Below are positions 1 through 8,192 of a DNA stretch of 30,666 nucleotides, piece after piece (position 1 is the first letter of the stretch; each line of letters opens with the position of its first letter). The notes under the pieces are model-generated. The model ran no database searches, was not told where the DNA came from, and was given only the letters and a program-made list of their open reading frames with translations. The stretch covers positions 1-30,666 of the forward strand of contig JAWWBN010000016.1 of the NCBI GenBank assembly GCA_033720955.1, in the 5' to 3' direction. The position numbers and the translations under genes were made by a program. This DNA comes from JAWWBN01 sp033720955 (lineage in GTDB: Bacteria > Acidobacteriota > Thermoanaerobaculia > Multivoradales > JAHEKO01).

Positions 1-100
1 CCAGGAGCACGATCCCGGCCTCGAACTCGTCGTGGAGGTGGTACTCGCGGCGGGCGCGGCGGTTCGAAGCCAGGAGCTTCGTCGGGCCCGATGCCGTCAT
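1..100 (-). CDS. smpB: SsrA-binding protein SmpB, N-terminal 33 residues (cut by window edge)
   Basis: SmpB binds tmRNA (SsrA) and brings it to stalled ribosomes for trans-translation. Reading the minus strand from the ATG whose first base is 100 gives MTASGPTKLLASNRRARR, then EYHLHDEFEAGIVLL. This matches the family start: a short basic leader, an N-R-(K/R)-A-R segment, an aromatic or acidic strand, and the E-A-G-I-V-L element that precedes G-T-E-V-K-S-L-R in SmpB proteins. About 120 further residues lie outside the window. It is divergent from the DUF4390 gene, 61 bp away. A TANNNT box (107-112) sits 6 nt before the ATG and there is no Shine-Dalgarno sequence, so the mRNA is probably leaderless. 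I found this gene by direct reading because it has no stop codon inside the window. Confidence 0.9.
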   Translation of the reverse strand, partial: MTASGPTKLLASNRRARREYHLHDEFEAGIVLL

Positions 101-106
101 CGTCCC

Positions 107-112
107 AGCTTA
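107..112 (-). promoter_or_regulatory. Putative -10 box (TAAGCT) of smpB, leaderless spacing
   Basis: Minus-strand TAAGCT ends 6 nt before the smpB ATG. No convincing -35 hexamer is visible at 16-18 nt. The placement matches similar boxes before DUF4390, yqeY, SDR, polA and the TPR/propeller gene. Confidence 0.45.
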
Positions 113-147
113 CAGGCTGCGCGTGGGGCCGAGACGCCCCAGGATGC

Positions 148-153
148 TAGAGT
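148..153 (+). promoter_or_regulatory. Putative -10 box (TAGAGT) of the DUF4390-ntrY unit
   Basis: TAGAGT lies 8 nt before the ATG at 162, so transcription would start at or just before the start codon. No -35 element is clear. It also argues against the earlier in-frame GTG at 123, which lies upstream of the box. Confidence 0.4.
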
Positions 154-161
154 TTTCGCCA

Positions 162-710
162 ATGAGCTCACTTCTGCCGGCCCTCACCCTCCTGGGCCTG
201 CTCTTCGCCGGCGAGCCCGACGGGAAGGCCCGGCTCGAGGACCTCCGGGTCACCGTCCAGGGCTCGCGGCTGGACGTCTCCTTCCACCTCGTCAACGCCT
301 TCGACTCCGACCTGGTGGAGCGCATCGAGACCGGCCTGCCGAGCGGCTTCCGGTTCCACTTCACCCTGCTCAAGGACTACAAGCTGTGGTGGGACCGGGA
401 GATGGACGACACCACCATCCAGGTCTTCGCCTCCTACGACGCCGTGAGCCGCGAGTACCTGGTCAACTACCGCCAGGACGGGCGGCTCATCCAGAGCCGG
501 GTGGTGGGGAACCTGGCCGAGCTGGAGGCCGCCATGACCCGGTTCGAGGGCCTCCACGTGTTCAACGTGGAGCGCCGTCCCCGGCGCCGGATGCTGATCC
601 GGGCCAAGGCCCGGCTGGGGCGCAAGAACCTGCTGGGGATCATCCCCACCAGCATCGAGACGGGATCGCTCGAGTCGGCCAAGTTCCGGCTCGAGCCGGA
701 GAACGGCTGA
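162..710 (+). CDS. DUF4390 domain-containing protein, exported
   Basis: The 182-residue protein begins with a short hydrophobic export signal (MSSLLPALTLLGLLFAG, about residues 1-17), followed by a compact beta-rich domain. It has the features of DUF4390: an 'L-D-V-S-F-H-L' strand, an I-E-x-G-L-P-x-G-F-x-F-H-F-T segment, a K-x-W-W-D element, and a central 'R-E-Y-L-V-N' stretch. The molecular function of DUF4390 is unknown. In other bacteria the family is often encoded directly before ntrY, as here. The stop overlaps the ntrY start by one base (TGATG), so the two are probably translationally coupled. I chose the ATG at 162 because the signal peptide starts there and a -10-like box lies just upstream; a GTG at 123 would add 13 unlikely residues. 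Confidence 0.8.
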   Translation: MSSLLPALTLLGLLFAGEPDGKARLEDLRVTVQGSRLDVSFHLVNAFDSDLVERIETGLPSGFRFHFTLLKDYKLWWDREMDDTTIQVFASYDAVSREYLVNYRQDGRLIQSRVVGNLAELEAAMTRFEGLHVFNVERRPRRRMLIRAKARLGRKNLLGIIPTSIETGSLESAKFRLEPENG

Positions 711-2896
711 TGGACCTGCGCGAGCGGCTTCTCAGCCGCCGCAAGGACTCGCGCTGGATCTTCGGCGGTCTGGCCGGGCTGCTGCTGGTGCTGTCGGCGA
801 TCTACTACCTGATCGGCCGCGGCCGGCAGCTCCCCGCGGACCTGGTGACCAACCGCCTGCTGCTGCTGGCGATCTGGTACGTCAACCTGGTCCTGATCAT
901 CGTCATCGCCTTCGTCCTGCTGCGCAACCTCTTCAAGCTGCTGGTCGAGCGCCACTACAAGATCCTCGGCTCCAAGCTGCGCACCAAGCTGGTGATGACC
1001 TTCATCGGGCTCTCCCTGCTGCCGGTGCTCCTGCTCTTCTTCTACGGCAGCCGGCTTCTGGAGGGGTGGATCGACCGCTGGTTCGACGAGCCCGCCATCG
1101 AGCGGGTCGCCGCCAACGGCCATGCCGTGACGCAGGAGCTCAACCGCCGGATCGAAGCCGACAACCTGCGCGAGGCGCGCAAGGTCCTCGAGGAGATCCG
1201 CGAGCTCGACCTGACCGACCCCCAGAAGCGGCCGCGGCTCGCCCGCCGGCTGCAGCGGCTGCTCAACGAGCTGGAGCTCGACTACCTGGCGGTCTACAAC
1301 GGCCTCGAGTTCGTCCACGCGGTGCTGCGTCCCCAGTCGGGGCTGCGGGAGCCGCCGCGGCCCCTCGACCGGCACCTGCGGGCGGCCCTGATCGAGGGCC
1401 AGACAGCCTGGTCGCAGACCCCTGCCGAGGGCGGCGGCCGGCTCTTCCTGACCGGGGTCTCCGACCGGCCGCCGCCGGGCCAGCCCGGCCCCATCGTGAT
1501 CGCCGGCGCCACCCAGCCCGCCGACCTGGCGCGGGCCAGCGAGCAGCTCGTGGCCGCCTACCAGGGCTACCGCCAGCTCGAGGTCCAGAAGGACGACATC
1601 GAGACCACCTACCGGCTGACCTTCCTGATGGTCACCCTGCTGATCCTGCTGATGACCTCCTGGGTCGGCAACTACCTGGCGCGGCGGGTGACGGTGCCGA
1701 TCGAGGCCCTGGCGGCGGCCACCCGCAGGCTCTCCGAGGGCGACCTCTCCTACCGGGTGGACGTCCCCGCCGACGACGAGCTCTCGGTGCTGGTGGCCTC
1801 CTTCAACCAGATGACCGCCGACCTCAAGCGCAACGAGGAGGCCCTCGTGGCCGCCAACCGCCGTCTGGCGGAGGAGCGCTCCCTGATCGCGGCGGTCCTG
1901 GAGAACGTCGCCGCCGGGGTGATCTCGGTGGACGAGGAGGGCCGCATCCTGACCTGCAACCGGGCGGCGCTCAAGATGCTGGGCCAGCGAGAGGCGCGGG
2001 TCGCCGGTCGCGCCGCCGGCGAGGTGTGGCGGGACCCCGAGCGGCGCAAGCTGATGGCCCTCCTCGAGGAGGACCCGGGACCCAGCGGCCGGCTGACCCG
2101 CAGCCTGCGCCTGCTGATCGGGCTGGAGTGGAAGAACTTCGAGGCCAAGGTGCGCACCATGCGGGACGACGAGGGCCGGCTGAGCGGCCGGGTGATGGTC
2201 ATCGAGGACCTGACCGAGCTGATCAAGGCCCAGCGGATGGCGGCCTGGAACGAGGCCGCGCGGCGGATCGCCCACGAGATCAAGAACCCGCTGACCCCCA
2301 TCCGGCTCTCGGCCGAGCGGCTGCTGATGAAGTACCGCCAGAGGGACCCGGAGCTGGGGCGGGCGCTGGAAGAGGGGGTGGCGCTCATCGGCCGCGAGGT
2401 CGAGGCGATGAAGTCGATGGTGGACGACTTCTCGCGCTTCGCCCGCATGCGGCCGCCACAGCCGTCGCAGACCGACGTCTCGCAGCTCATCGCCGAGACG
2501 GTCAAGCTCTACCAGGGCCTGAAGAGCGGCGTCGAGGTGCGCTCGGTGATCGCTCCCGACGCCCGCACCGCCCTGGTGGACCGCGAGCAGATCAAGCGGG
2601 TGCTGATCAACCTGCTGGACAACGCCCTGGAAGCCACCCCCGCGCCCGGCGAGGTGTCGATCTCGGCATCCTCGGCCAACGGCAACCTGCGGATCGAGGT
2701 GGCCGACACCGGCGACGGCATCCCCGCCGACGCGCGCGAGAAGCTCTTTCTGCCCTACTTCTCCACCAAGGGGCGCGGATCGGGGCTGGGCCTGTCGATC
2801 GTGGACCGCATCGTCAGCGAGCACCACGGCACCGTGCGCGTGGAGCCCAACGAGCCCCGGGGCACCGTCTTCCGCATCGAGCTGCCCAGGGGATAG
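710..2896 (+). CDS. ntrY: NtrY-like membrane sensor histidine kinase
   Basis: The 728-residue kinase has NtrY architecture. Three hydrophobic segments lie in the first ~120 residues, then an extracytoplasmic region, a fourth membrane helix near 303-325, HAMP (about 326-378), PAS (about 386-500), HisKA and HATPase_c. The phosphoacceptor is H522 in RRIAHEIKNPLTP, the NtrY-type H-box. The N-box is LINLLDNALEAT, G1 is DTGDGIP and G2 is GRGSGLGLSIV, so the ATP site looks intact. NtrY kinases phosphorylate NtrX regulators and respond to nitrogen or redox/envelope conditions. No ntrX follows: the next gene is selB, convergent and 30 bp away. The frame stays open far upstream of 710, but that part is antisense or out of frame to DUF4390 and is not protein-like. 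The start MDLRERLL overlaps the DUF4390 stop. Confidence 0.9.
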   Translation: MDLRERLLSRRKDSRWIFGGLAGLLLVLSAIYYLIGRGRQLPADLVTNRLLLLAIWYVNLVLIIVIAFVLLRNLFKLLVERHYKILGSKLRTKLVMTFIGLSLLPVLLLFFYGSRLLEGWIDRWFDEPAIERVAANGHAVTQELNRRIEADNLREARKVLEEIRELDLTDPQKRPRLARRLQRLLNELELDYLAVYNGLEFVHAVLRPQSGLREPPRPLDRHLRAALIEGQTAWSQTPAEGGGRLFLTGVSDRPPPGQPGPIVIAGATQPADLARASEQLVAAYQGYRQLEVQKDDIETTYRLTFLMVTLLILLMTSWVGNYLARRVTVPIEALAAATRRLSEGDLSYRVDVPADDELSVLVASFNQMTADLKRNEEALVAANRRLAEERSLIAAVLENVAAGVISVDEEGRILTCNRAALKMLGQREARVAGRAAGEVWRDPERRKLMALLEEDPGPSGRLTRSLRLLIGLEWKNFEAKVRTMRDDEGRLSGRVMVIEDLTELIKAQRMAAWNEAARRIAHEIKNPLTPIRLSAERLLMKYRQRDPELGRALEEGVALIGREVEAMKSMVDDFSRFARMRPPQPSQTDVSQLIAETVKLYQGLKSGVEVRSVIAPDARTALVDREQIKRVLINLLDNALEATPAPGEVSISASSANGNLRIEVADTGDGIPADAREKLFLPYFSTKGRGSGLGLSIVDRIVSEHHGTVRVEPNEPRGTVFRIELPRG

Positions 2897-2926
2897 CCCG
2901 CCCCGGGCCGCCGATCGCGTCGCCGT

Positions 2927-4831
2927 CTATCTCCTGAGGAGCAGCCGCTCGTCGCCGGCCCGGCGGGTGACGCCGGTCGAGTCGAGGTGCTCGAGCAGCG
3001 GGATGGCCCACTTGCGGGTCAGCCCGAAGCGCTCCTTGAACTGGGGGACGGTGAACCGCTCCCAGCCCGTGGCCCCCAGCTCGCGAGCCACCTCCTCGAC
3101 CGTCTCGGCGGCGATCAGCAGCCCCCCCGGCAGACGCGCCAGCCGCCCGCGCTCGACCAGGTAGCGGATGACCCCCTCCACGATCTGCGGCTTGGCTCCC
3201 AGCTCGCGGGCCACCTCGGCCGGGGAGGGAGGGTCGAGGGCCCCCCGGCGGTAGCGCTCGGTCACCGTCCGGGCCAGCTCCGACTCCTCGCCGGTCAGCC
3301 GGGGTCCGCGGTCGGGCAGGTCGAGCTTGTCGCCCTCGACCACGATCCGCTTCTCGGCAGCCAGCCACTCCAGGTAGATCGGCGCCAGCCGCGACGCCCG
3401 GCCGGGGAGGATCCGCTCGACCGCCTCCGCCTTGGGCATGCCCCCCGCCAGCCGGTCGGCGCGGAAGTACTCCTCGAGCACCTTCGGGGCGCGCTCGGCC
3501 ACCCGGCGCACCGCCTGCGGCGCCAGCCACAGCCGGCCGTGCCCGCGGCCCGCCGGCACCCCGAGAGCCCGGCCCTCGGCGGCCAGAGTCTTCATCCAGC
3601 TCTCGGCCGCCGCCTCGGTGAGGCCGAGCCGGCGGGCGAGGTCGGCGTGGTCCAGCCCCCCCTCTCCCGCCTCCTCCACCCACCAACGCAGCGCCTCGGC
3701 GTCGTCGCCGGCCAGGCCCTCGAGCGCCCGCGCCAGGGCGCCGCCCCGGTGACGCGGCCAGCGCGGATCGAGAACCCGGCCGCCGCCGAGGGTCGCCGCG
3801 GGGGAGGGGCGGCGGGCCACCCACCGGTCGCCGCGGGCGGCGGCCACCGGCGCCGCCAGCCGCACCTCGGCGATCCCCTCGTCGCCCGGCTCGACGGGGC
3901 CGGTGAGGGGGCGCAGTCGTCCGTGGACCTCGCTGGAGAGCAGGTGGAAGCGGATGGGCACGTGCCCGGCGATCGGCTTCGGAGCGCCGGGGAGGAGACG
4001 GAAGCGCACCAGCAGGCAGGTGGTGTCGCGGTAGCCGCCGGGCGCCACGAGCTGGTGGCCGCGGGCCAGCTCCTCGAGGGAGACCCCGGTCAACTGGAGA
4101 GCCGTGCGCTCGCCGGCCCACGCCACCGGTCGGGACTCCCCGTGCACCTGCACCCCCCGCACCCGGGCCGCCGCCCCCACGGGAGAGACGTGCAGGGTGT
4201 CGCCCTCCCCGATCGGGCCGGCGGCCAGCGTGCCGGTGACCACCACCCCCAGCCCGCGCAGATGAAAGGCGCGGTCGAGCGGCAGCCGGGGCGGCTGGTC
4301 GCCGTCGGGCGCCGCGGCGTGACGCCGGGCGAGCTCCACCAGCTCGCGCCGCAGCTCCGGGAGGCCCTGCCCGGTGACGCTCGACACCGCCACCACCGGG
4401 CTACCGGCCAGCGGGGTGCCCTCCAGCAGCTCCCCCACCTCGAGCCGGGCCAGCTCCACCAGGTCGGGCGCCACCAGGTCGGCCTTGGTGACGGCCACCA
4501 GCGAGGCCGGCACCTCCAGCAGGGAGCAGACGTCCAGGTGCTCGCGGGTCTGCGGCTTGACCCCCTCGTCGGCCGCCACCACCAGCAGCACCACGCCGAT
4601 CCCGCCCAGCCCGGCCAGGGCGTTGGGCACGAAGCGCTCGTGCCCCGGCACGTCCACGAAACCGATCTGCAGATCGCCCTCGGAGAGATGGGCGAAGCCC
4701 AGGTCGATGGTGATCCCGCGCTCCTTCTCCTCCGCCCAGCGGTCGCAGTCGATGCCGGTGAGGGCCCGGATCAGGCTGGTCTTGCCGTGGTCGATGTGCC
4801 CGGCCGTGCCGACGATGGCGCGCTCTGGCAT
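2927..4831 (-). CDS. selB: Selenocysteine-specific translation elongation factor SelB
   Basis: SelB delivers Sec-tRNA(Sec) to UGA codons marked by a SECIS element. The 634-residue length is typical of bacterial SelB. The GTPase core is complete: GHIDHGKT (G11-T18), switch I ERGITIDLGF, DVPGHE (60-65), TKAD (115-118) and a SSVTGQG G5 loop. The 'RGITIDLGF' sequence is characteristic of SelB rather than EF-Tu. Two beta-barrel domains follow. The C-terminal ~250 residues contain winged-helix-like segments rich in Arg and Leu, as expected for the SECIS-binding region. It lies 25 nt downstream of yqeY on the same strand, probably as one operon. No selA, selD or tRNA-Sec gene is in the window, and I found no in-frame UGA candidate in the genes seen. 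Confidence 0.93.
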   Translation of the reverse strand: MPERAIVGTAGHIDHGKTSLIRALTGIDCDRWAEEKERGITIDLGFAHLSEGDLQIGFVDVPGHERFVPNALAGLGGIGVVLLVVAADEGVKPQTREHLDVCSLLEVPASLVAVTKADLVAPDLVELARLEVGELLEGTPLAGSPVVAVSSVTGQGLPELRRELVELARRHAAAPDGDQPPRLPLDRAFHLRGLGVVVTGTLAAGPIGEGDTLHVSPVGAAARVRGVQVHGESRPVAWAGERTALQLTGVSLEELARGHQLVAPGGYRDTTCLLVRFRLLPGAPKPIAGHVPIRFHLLSSEVHGRLRPLTGPVEPGDEGIAEVRLAAPVAAARGDRWVARRPSPAATLGGGRVLDPRWPRHRGGALARALEGLAGDDAEALRWWVEEAGEGGLDHADLARRLGLTEAAAESWMKTLAAEGRALGVPAGRGHGRLWLAPQAVRRVAERAPKVLEEYFRADRLAGGMPKAEAVERILPGRASRLAPIYLEWLAAEKRIVVEGDKLDLPDRGPRLTGEESELARTVTERYRRGALDPPSPAEVARELGAKPQIVEGVIRYLVERGRLARLPGGLLIAAETVEEVARELGATGWERFTVPQFKERFGLTRKWAIPLLEHLDSTGVTRRAGDERLLLRR

Positions 4832-4856
4832 CGCGGCGGCGGCCGGGTCCGGCCCG

Positions 4857-5306
4857 TCAGCCCGTCAGGACGTCGCGGGCGATGCGGTTGATCGTGCCGC
4901 CGTCGGCCTGGCCGGCGAACCGCGCCAGCATGGCCTTCATCACCGGACCGATGGCGCCCGGTCCGGAGAGCCCCTCCGCGGCGACGTACTCCCGGACGGC
5001 GGCGCGGATCTGGTCCTCGTCCGCCTGCGGCGGCAGGTACTCCTCGAGGATCGCCGCCTCGCGCGCCTCTTTCGCCGCGAGCTCCTCGCGCCCCCCCTTC
5101 CGGTACTGTTCCGCCGACTCGTAGCGCTGTTTGATGGCCCTGCGAACCAGGGCCAGGAAGCCGGCCTCGTCGACCGGCTCGCCCCGACGGATCCGCTCGT
5201 TGTTGACGGCGCTCAGAAGGAGACGCAGCGTGGCCGTGCGCTCCCTCTCGCCGGCAATCAGGGATGCCTTGAGGTCGGCTTGGAGGGTCTCGGCGGGAGT
5301 CGGCAC
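4857..5306 (-). CDS. yqeY: YqeY / GatB-like domain protein
   Basis: The 149-residue protein matches the YqeY family over its whole length: an N-terminal L-x-x-D-L-K-x-(A/S)-L-I-A-G-E-R-E-R-T-A-T-L-R helix, the N-N-E-R-I-R-R-G motif, an acidic E-E-Y-L-P-x-Q loop, and the C-terminal tail-like segment with 'G-P-V-M-K-A-M' and D-G-G-T-I-N-R-I. The C-terminal part resembles the tRNA-binding tail of GatB, and a role in tRNA or amidotransferase biology has been proposed but not established. The start is GTG at 5306. No Shine-Dalgarno is present, but a perfect TATAAT ends 7 nt upstream, so the transcript is probably leaderless. selB follows 25 nt downstream. Confidence 0.92.
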   Translation of the reverse strand: MPTPAETLQADLKASLIAGERERTATLRLLLSAVNNERIRRGEPVDEAGFLALVRRAIKQRYESAEQYRKGGREELAAKEAREAAILEEYLPPQADEDQIRAAVREYVAAEGLSGPGAIGPVMKAMLARFAGQADGGTINRIARDVLTG

Positions 5307-5313
5307 CGGTTCG

Positions 5314-5319
5314 ATTATA
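5314..5319 (-). promoter_or_regulatory. -10 box (TATAAT) of yqeY-selB, leaderless spacing
   Basis: A perfect minus-strand TATAAT in very GC-rich DNA sits 7 nt before the yqeY GTG. The transcription start would fall on or beside the first base of the start codon. No -35 consensus is visible. Confidence 0.6.
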
Positions 5320-5343
5320 GGCCGCGATGGAGGGCACGCCTGC

Positions 5344-5349
5344 TACTGT
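5344..5349 (+). promoter_or_regulatory. Possible -10 box (TACTGT) of the first glycosyltransferase cassette
   Basis: TACTGT fits TANNNT and lies 19 nt before the GTG at 5369. It is weak on its own, but it is the only such box between yqeY and the cassette, and it favours the GTG start over the ATG at 5327. Confidence 0.25.
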
Positions 5350-5368
5350 CGCCTCCGGAACCGGCCCG

Positions 5369-6310
5369 GTGACCGACCTCTCCCTGATCCTGCTCCACTG
5401 GAACCGACCCGGTCTGATCCGCGGGTGTCTCGAGCGCTTGCGCGGCTGGGATCGGGCCGGGATCGACGTGTGGGTCGTGGACAACGGGTCGCGTACGAGC
5501 CCGGACTCCCTCCGCGCCGCCCTCCCCGCGGCGCGCTGGCTCCCCAGTGAGCGCAACCTCGGCTTCGGCGGGGGAAACAACCTCGCTTTGCGCCGAGCGG
5601 CCGGGCGCTACCTCCTTCTCATGAACCCAGACGCCGTGATGGAGGAGGGGGACGCTCGTCGACTCCTCTCGGTGCTCGACCGTCGCCCCGACCTCTTCGC
5701 GGTGGGGCCCCTCATCGTACAGAGGTGGTCGAATCGCGAAAGGGTGACCGCCGGCGGCCGCGACATCGGGCGGTACCCGCGGACCCATCAGCGGTTGGAC
5801 GAGCTGCCGCCGGGGACCCGAGATTCTCGCGAGCCGATCCCGGTCCGGTACGTGCCCGGGACCGCGGTCCTCCTGCGCCGGAGGGAGGCCATCCGTCTCG
5901 GCGGCTTCGACGAGGCCTATTTCTTCGCGGGGGAGATGGCCGATCTGTGCGAGCGAGCTCGGGCAGCGGGGCTGAGCTCTGCTGTGCTCCCGAGCGCCCG
6001 CGCCGAGCACGACATGGAGGAGGCCGGAACGGGGCGGACCGATCTCTATCCCTACTACATCCTCCGCAATCGGTTTCTCTTTGTGCGCCGCCACCGACGT
6101 CTCGGACGGTTCCCGCTGCTGGCGTTCTGGTCGGCCTACGGGCTGGCGAAGATGAGTCAGGCGGTGGCGCGAGGCGACCACGATCGAGGACGGGCCCTCG
6201 GCCTGGCCGTCCTCGACGGGCTCCGAGGTCGGTACGGCGGAGCCAACCGCCGGGTCCTGCGATCCAACGGCCAGCCGCCAGGGTCCGGCGCCGGCGGAGC
6301 GAGGTCGTGA
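5369..6310 (+). CDS. Family 2 glycosyltransferase (rhamnosyltransferase-like)
   Basis: This GT-A inverting glycosyltransferase, likely cytoplasmic, would transfer a nucleotide-activated sugar to a glycan acceptor. From the GTG it is 313 residues. It opens with the nucleotide-binding strand LSLILLHWNRP, then WVVDNGS, NLGFGGGNN (the typical 'N-x-G-F-(A/G)-x-G-x-N' of rhamnosyltransferase-like GT2 proteins) and the DxD-equivalent LLMNPDA. GGFDEAYFFAGEMADLCERARAAG corresponds to the usual 'FDExFFxYxEDxDLCxR' acceptor/catalytic helix. Here the canonical E-D-x-D reads E-M-A-D. An ATG at 5327 would add 14 residues that do not resemble the family, so I prefer GTG 5369. It is the first gene of a four-gene cassette and overlaps the next gene by 4 nt (GTGA). 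Its sugar specificity cannot be read from the sequence. Confidence 0.82.
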   Translation: MTDLSLILLHWNRPGLIRGCLERLRGWDRAGIDVWVVDNGSRTSPDSLRAALPAARWLPSERNLGFGGGNNLALRRAAGRYLLLMNPDAVMEEGDARRLLSVLDRRPDLFAVGPLIVQRWSNRERVTAGGRDIGRYPRTHQRLDELPPGTRDSREPIPVRYVPGTAVLLRRREAIRLGGFDEAYFFAGEMADLCERARAAGLSSAVLPSARAEHDMEEAGTGRTDLYPYYILRNRFLFVRRHRRLGRFPLLAFWSAYGLAKMSQAVARGDHDRGRALGLAVLDGLRGRYGGANRRVLRSNGQPPGSGAGGARS

Positions 6311-7329
6311 GGATCGCCTACCACTTCACCGTGCCCCGTCCGCCCAGGCCGGAGCTGGACGGAGCGGTCCAGGAGGCCCTCTGGCTGAGCCGGAGATTCG
6401 GCGGCTCGATCCACTACCACTACCCGGGCCGCCGCCACCTGCGCCTCCTGCCCCGGGCGCTCTGCGGGGTCCGCAACATCCGCGAGACGGGCCGGCTCGA
6501 TCTCGCAGCGGATCTCCACCACCTCTTCGTCGCCCGGCCGGTCTGGCTCCCCATTCTCTGGCGCTGGCGGAGGCCGCTGGTCGTGACCGTCCTGGCACCC
6601 CCCCACGAGCCGCCCGGGCCTCGATCCCTCCGCTGGCCACCGGGGCTCCGGCGGATCGTGGTCCCGACGGCAGCCGCCGAAGAGCGGCTGCGAAGCCTCG
6701 GCGTCGAGGGGGCGCGTTGGGTGCCACCCGCCGTCGATCCCGACCGAGTCGGCCGACGGACGGCGCCGCCTCCGGCGGCTCCCCTGCGCCTCCTGGCCGG
6801 CTCCGCGCCATGGAATCACCGCCAGATGCTCACCAAGGGCTACGCGAGTCTCCTCGGGATCCTCGCCACCGACCCCAGATGGGCCCTGACGATTCTCTGG
6901 CGCGGTACGTCGAGCGCCGGCTTTCGCGCCGCAGTCGAGCGCCTCGGGCTGAACGAGAGAGTCGAGATCCTGGAAAAGACGGTCGACGTGCGCGAGGTCG
7001 TTGCCCGCTGTCACGCCGCGGTCGTCCTCGAGGCCAAACCGGGACTGGTGAAGGGCTTTCCGCAGTCACTGCTGGAGGCGCTCGCGGCCGGCCGACCGGT
7101 GATCGCCAGCTCGAGTCTCGCCATCGCCGGCCTCTGCCGAGAGCGGGGGTGCGGCGTCGTGGTCCAGGAAGTCGCGCGGCGGAGTCTTCGGGAGGGCTTG
7201 CAAAGGCTGCACGACCGCTACGACGAGCTCCGCCGCGCCGCACTGAGAATCGATCCCGGCGAGCTGTCGCTGGAACGCTTTCTCACCGACTACGGCGACG
7301 TCTACTCCGAACTCCTGGAGCACCGGTGA
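6307..7329 (+). CDS. GT-B fold glycosyltransferase (family 4-like)
   Basis: The 340-residue protein starts at GTG 6307, inside the previous stop (GTGA overlap). It begins MRIAYHFTVPRPP and has a C-terminal Rossmann half with the usual GT4 elements. These include PLRLLAGSAPWNHRQMLTKGY where the donor-domain start is expected, NERVEILEKTVDVREVVARCHAAVVLEAKPG, and KGFPQSLLEALAAGRPVIASS, which corresponds to the E-x(7)-E/'EGFPxxLLEAMAxGxPVI' donor-site motif. The first Glu of that motif is replaced by Lys (G-L-V-K-G-F-P), which may alter donor binding. The N-terminal acceptor half is short and diverged. The likely role is one sugar addition in the surface glycan; substrate unknown. Confidence 0.75.
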   Translation: MRIAYHFTVPRPPRPELDGAVQEALWLSRRFGGSIHYHYPGRRHLRLLPRALCGVRNIRETGRLDLAADLHHLFVARPVWLPILWRWRRPLVVTVLAPPHEPPGPRSLRWPPGLRRIVVPTAAAEERLRSLGVEGARWVPPAVDPDRVGRRTAPPPAAPLRLLAGSAPWNHRQMLTKGYASLLGILATDPRWALTILWRGTSSAGFRAAVERLGLNERVEILEKTVDVREVVARCHAAVVLEAKPGLVKGFPQSLLEALAAGRPVIASSSLAIAGLCRERGCGVVVQEVARRSLREGLQRLHDRYDELRRAALRIDPGELSLERFLTDYGDVYSELLEHR

Positions 7330-8192
7330 GCGGACAGCCGCGATCCGACCCGGTCGCGCGACCCGAGATCGAGGCCTTGCGGCCCTGGTACCACGACTTC
7401 AGCCGGTTGGGTCTCTCGACCGCCTTCGGACGCCGCCGGGCCGGTCCGCGCGAGGTGACGCGGCGTCTTCTCGGGTGGCTGGCCGCACTGCCTGCCCGTC
7501 GCCGGCTGGGGCTGGCACCTGCCCGGCTGGATCTCGGTCTGCCCGCCCACACGGCCAACCAGCGAGCCAAGGAGGCGGTCCTCCTGCCGATGCTGGCGGA
7601 CGGCCTGTCGAGGGTCGGCGAGCCGAAGAGGGCGCTGGAGCTCTTCTGCGCCGACGGCTACTACGCCGCCTGGATCGCCCGGTCCGCGCCTCGCGCCCGA
7701 GTGGTCGGCGTCGACCGCGCGAAGGAGCAGGCGGCCCGTGCCGCCGCCGCCCGTCGGGCGCTGCAGCTCCGCAAGACTTCGTTCGTGGTCGCCGACGTGA
7801 ACGCCTTCGTGGAGAGCGCTCCGGTTCGCTTCGACCTCGTCTTCTGCGCCGGCGGCCTCTATCACCTGGACGATCCGCACCGCCTCCTCGCGGCGCTTCG
7901 CCGGATCTGCCACGGCAGCCTGATCCTCCAGAGCGCCGTCACCCTGGCCACCGACGATCCCCGCTACTTCGTTCGACCGGCGCCCGGCTGGCGCCACGGG
8001 TGCCGCTTCACCCACGCTTGCCTGGCGAGCTGGCTCGAGGCCCTGGGGTGGGAGATCCTGGACCATCGTCTCGGCGAGCTGCCGGCCAATCGGCGGCTGT
8101 CCGATCGCGGATCGAGCTACTACCTGGCTCGAGTCGGGCGCCGGAAGAGCGGCGGTAGCCGGCAGCCCCCCGGACAAGGGGGAGGGTCGTGA
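7326..8192 (+). CDS. Class I SAM-dependent methyltransferase
   Basis: The 288-residue protein starts at GTG 7326, overlapping the previous stop by 4 nt. A ~100-residue N-terminal extension (EIEALRPWYHDFSRLGLST) precedes the SAM-binding fold. Motif I is RALELFCADGYYAAWIA (usual D/E-x-x-C/G-x-x-G-x-Y), followed by VVGVDRAKEQ as the acidic loop, FVVADVNAFVE, and FDLVFCAGGLYHLDDPHRLL as motif IV/post-I. The W-Y-H-x-F/L and G-L-Y-H-L-D-D-P features recall the CmoB/DUF1698 branch, whose N-terminal helices look similar. In this setting between glycosyltransferases it more likely O-methylates a sugar or caps a glycan than modifies tRNA, but that is inferred from context. Confidence 0.75.
   Translation: MSGQPRSDPVARPEIEALRPWYHDFSRLGLSTAFGRRRAGPREVTRRLLGWLAALPARRRLGLAPARLDLGLPAHTANQRAKEAVLLPMLADGLSRVGEPKRALELFCADGYYAAWIARSAPRARVVGVDRAKEQAARAAAARRALQLRKTSFVVADVNAFVESAPVRFDLVFCAGGLYHLDDPHRLLAALRRICHGSLILQSAVTLATDDPRYFVRPAPGWRHGCRFTHACLASWLEALGWEILDHRLGELPANRRLSDRGSSYYLARVGRRKSGGSRQPPGQGGGS

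Noticed and set aside
467..2827. A long minus-strand open frame opposite the DUF4390 and ntrY genes
   Set aside because: Its translation is rich in Gln, His, Gly and Val with no domain, the usual antisense shadow of high-GC coding DNA. The opposite strand encodes a full histidine kinase.
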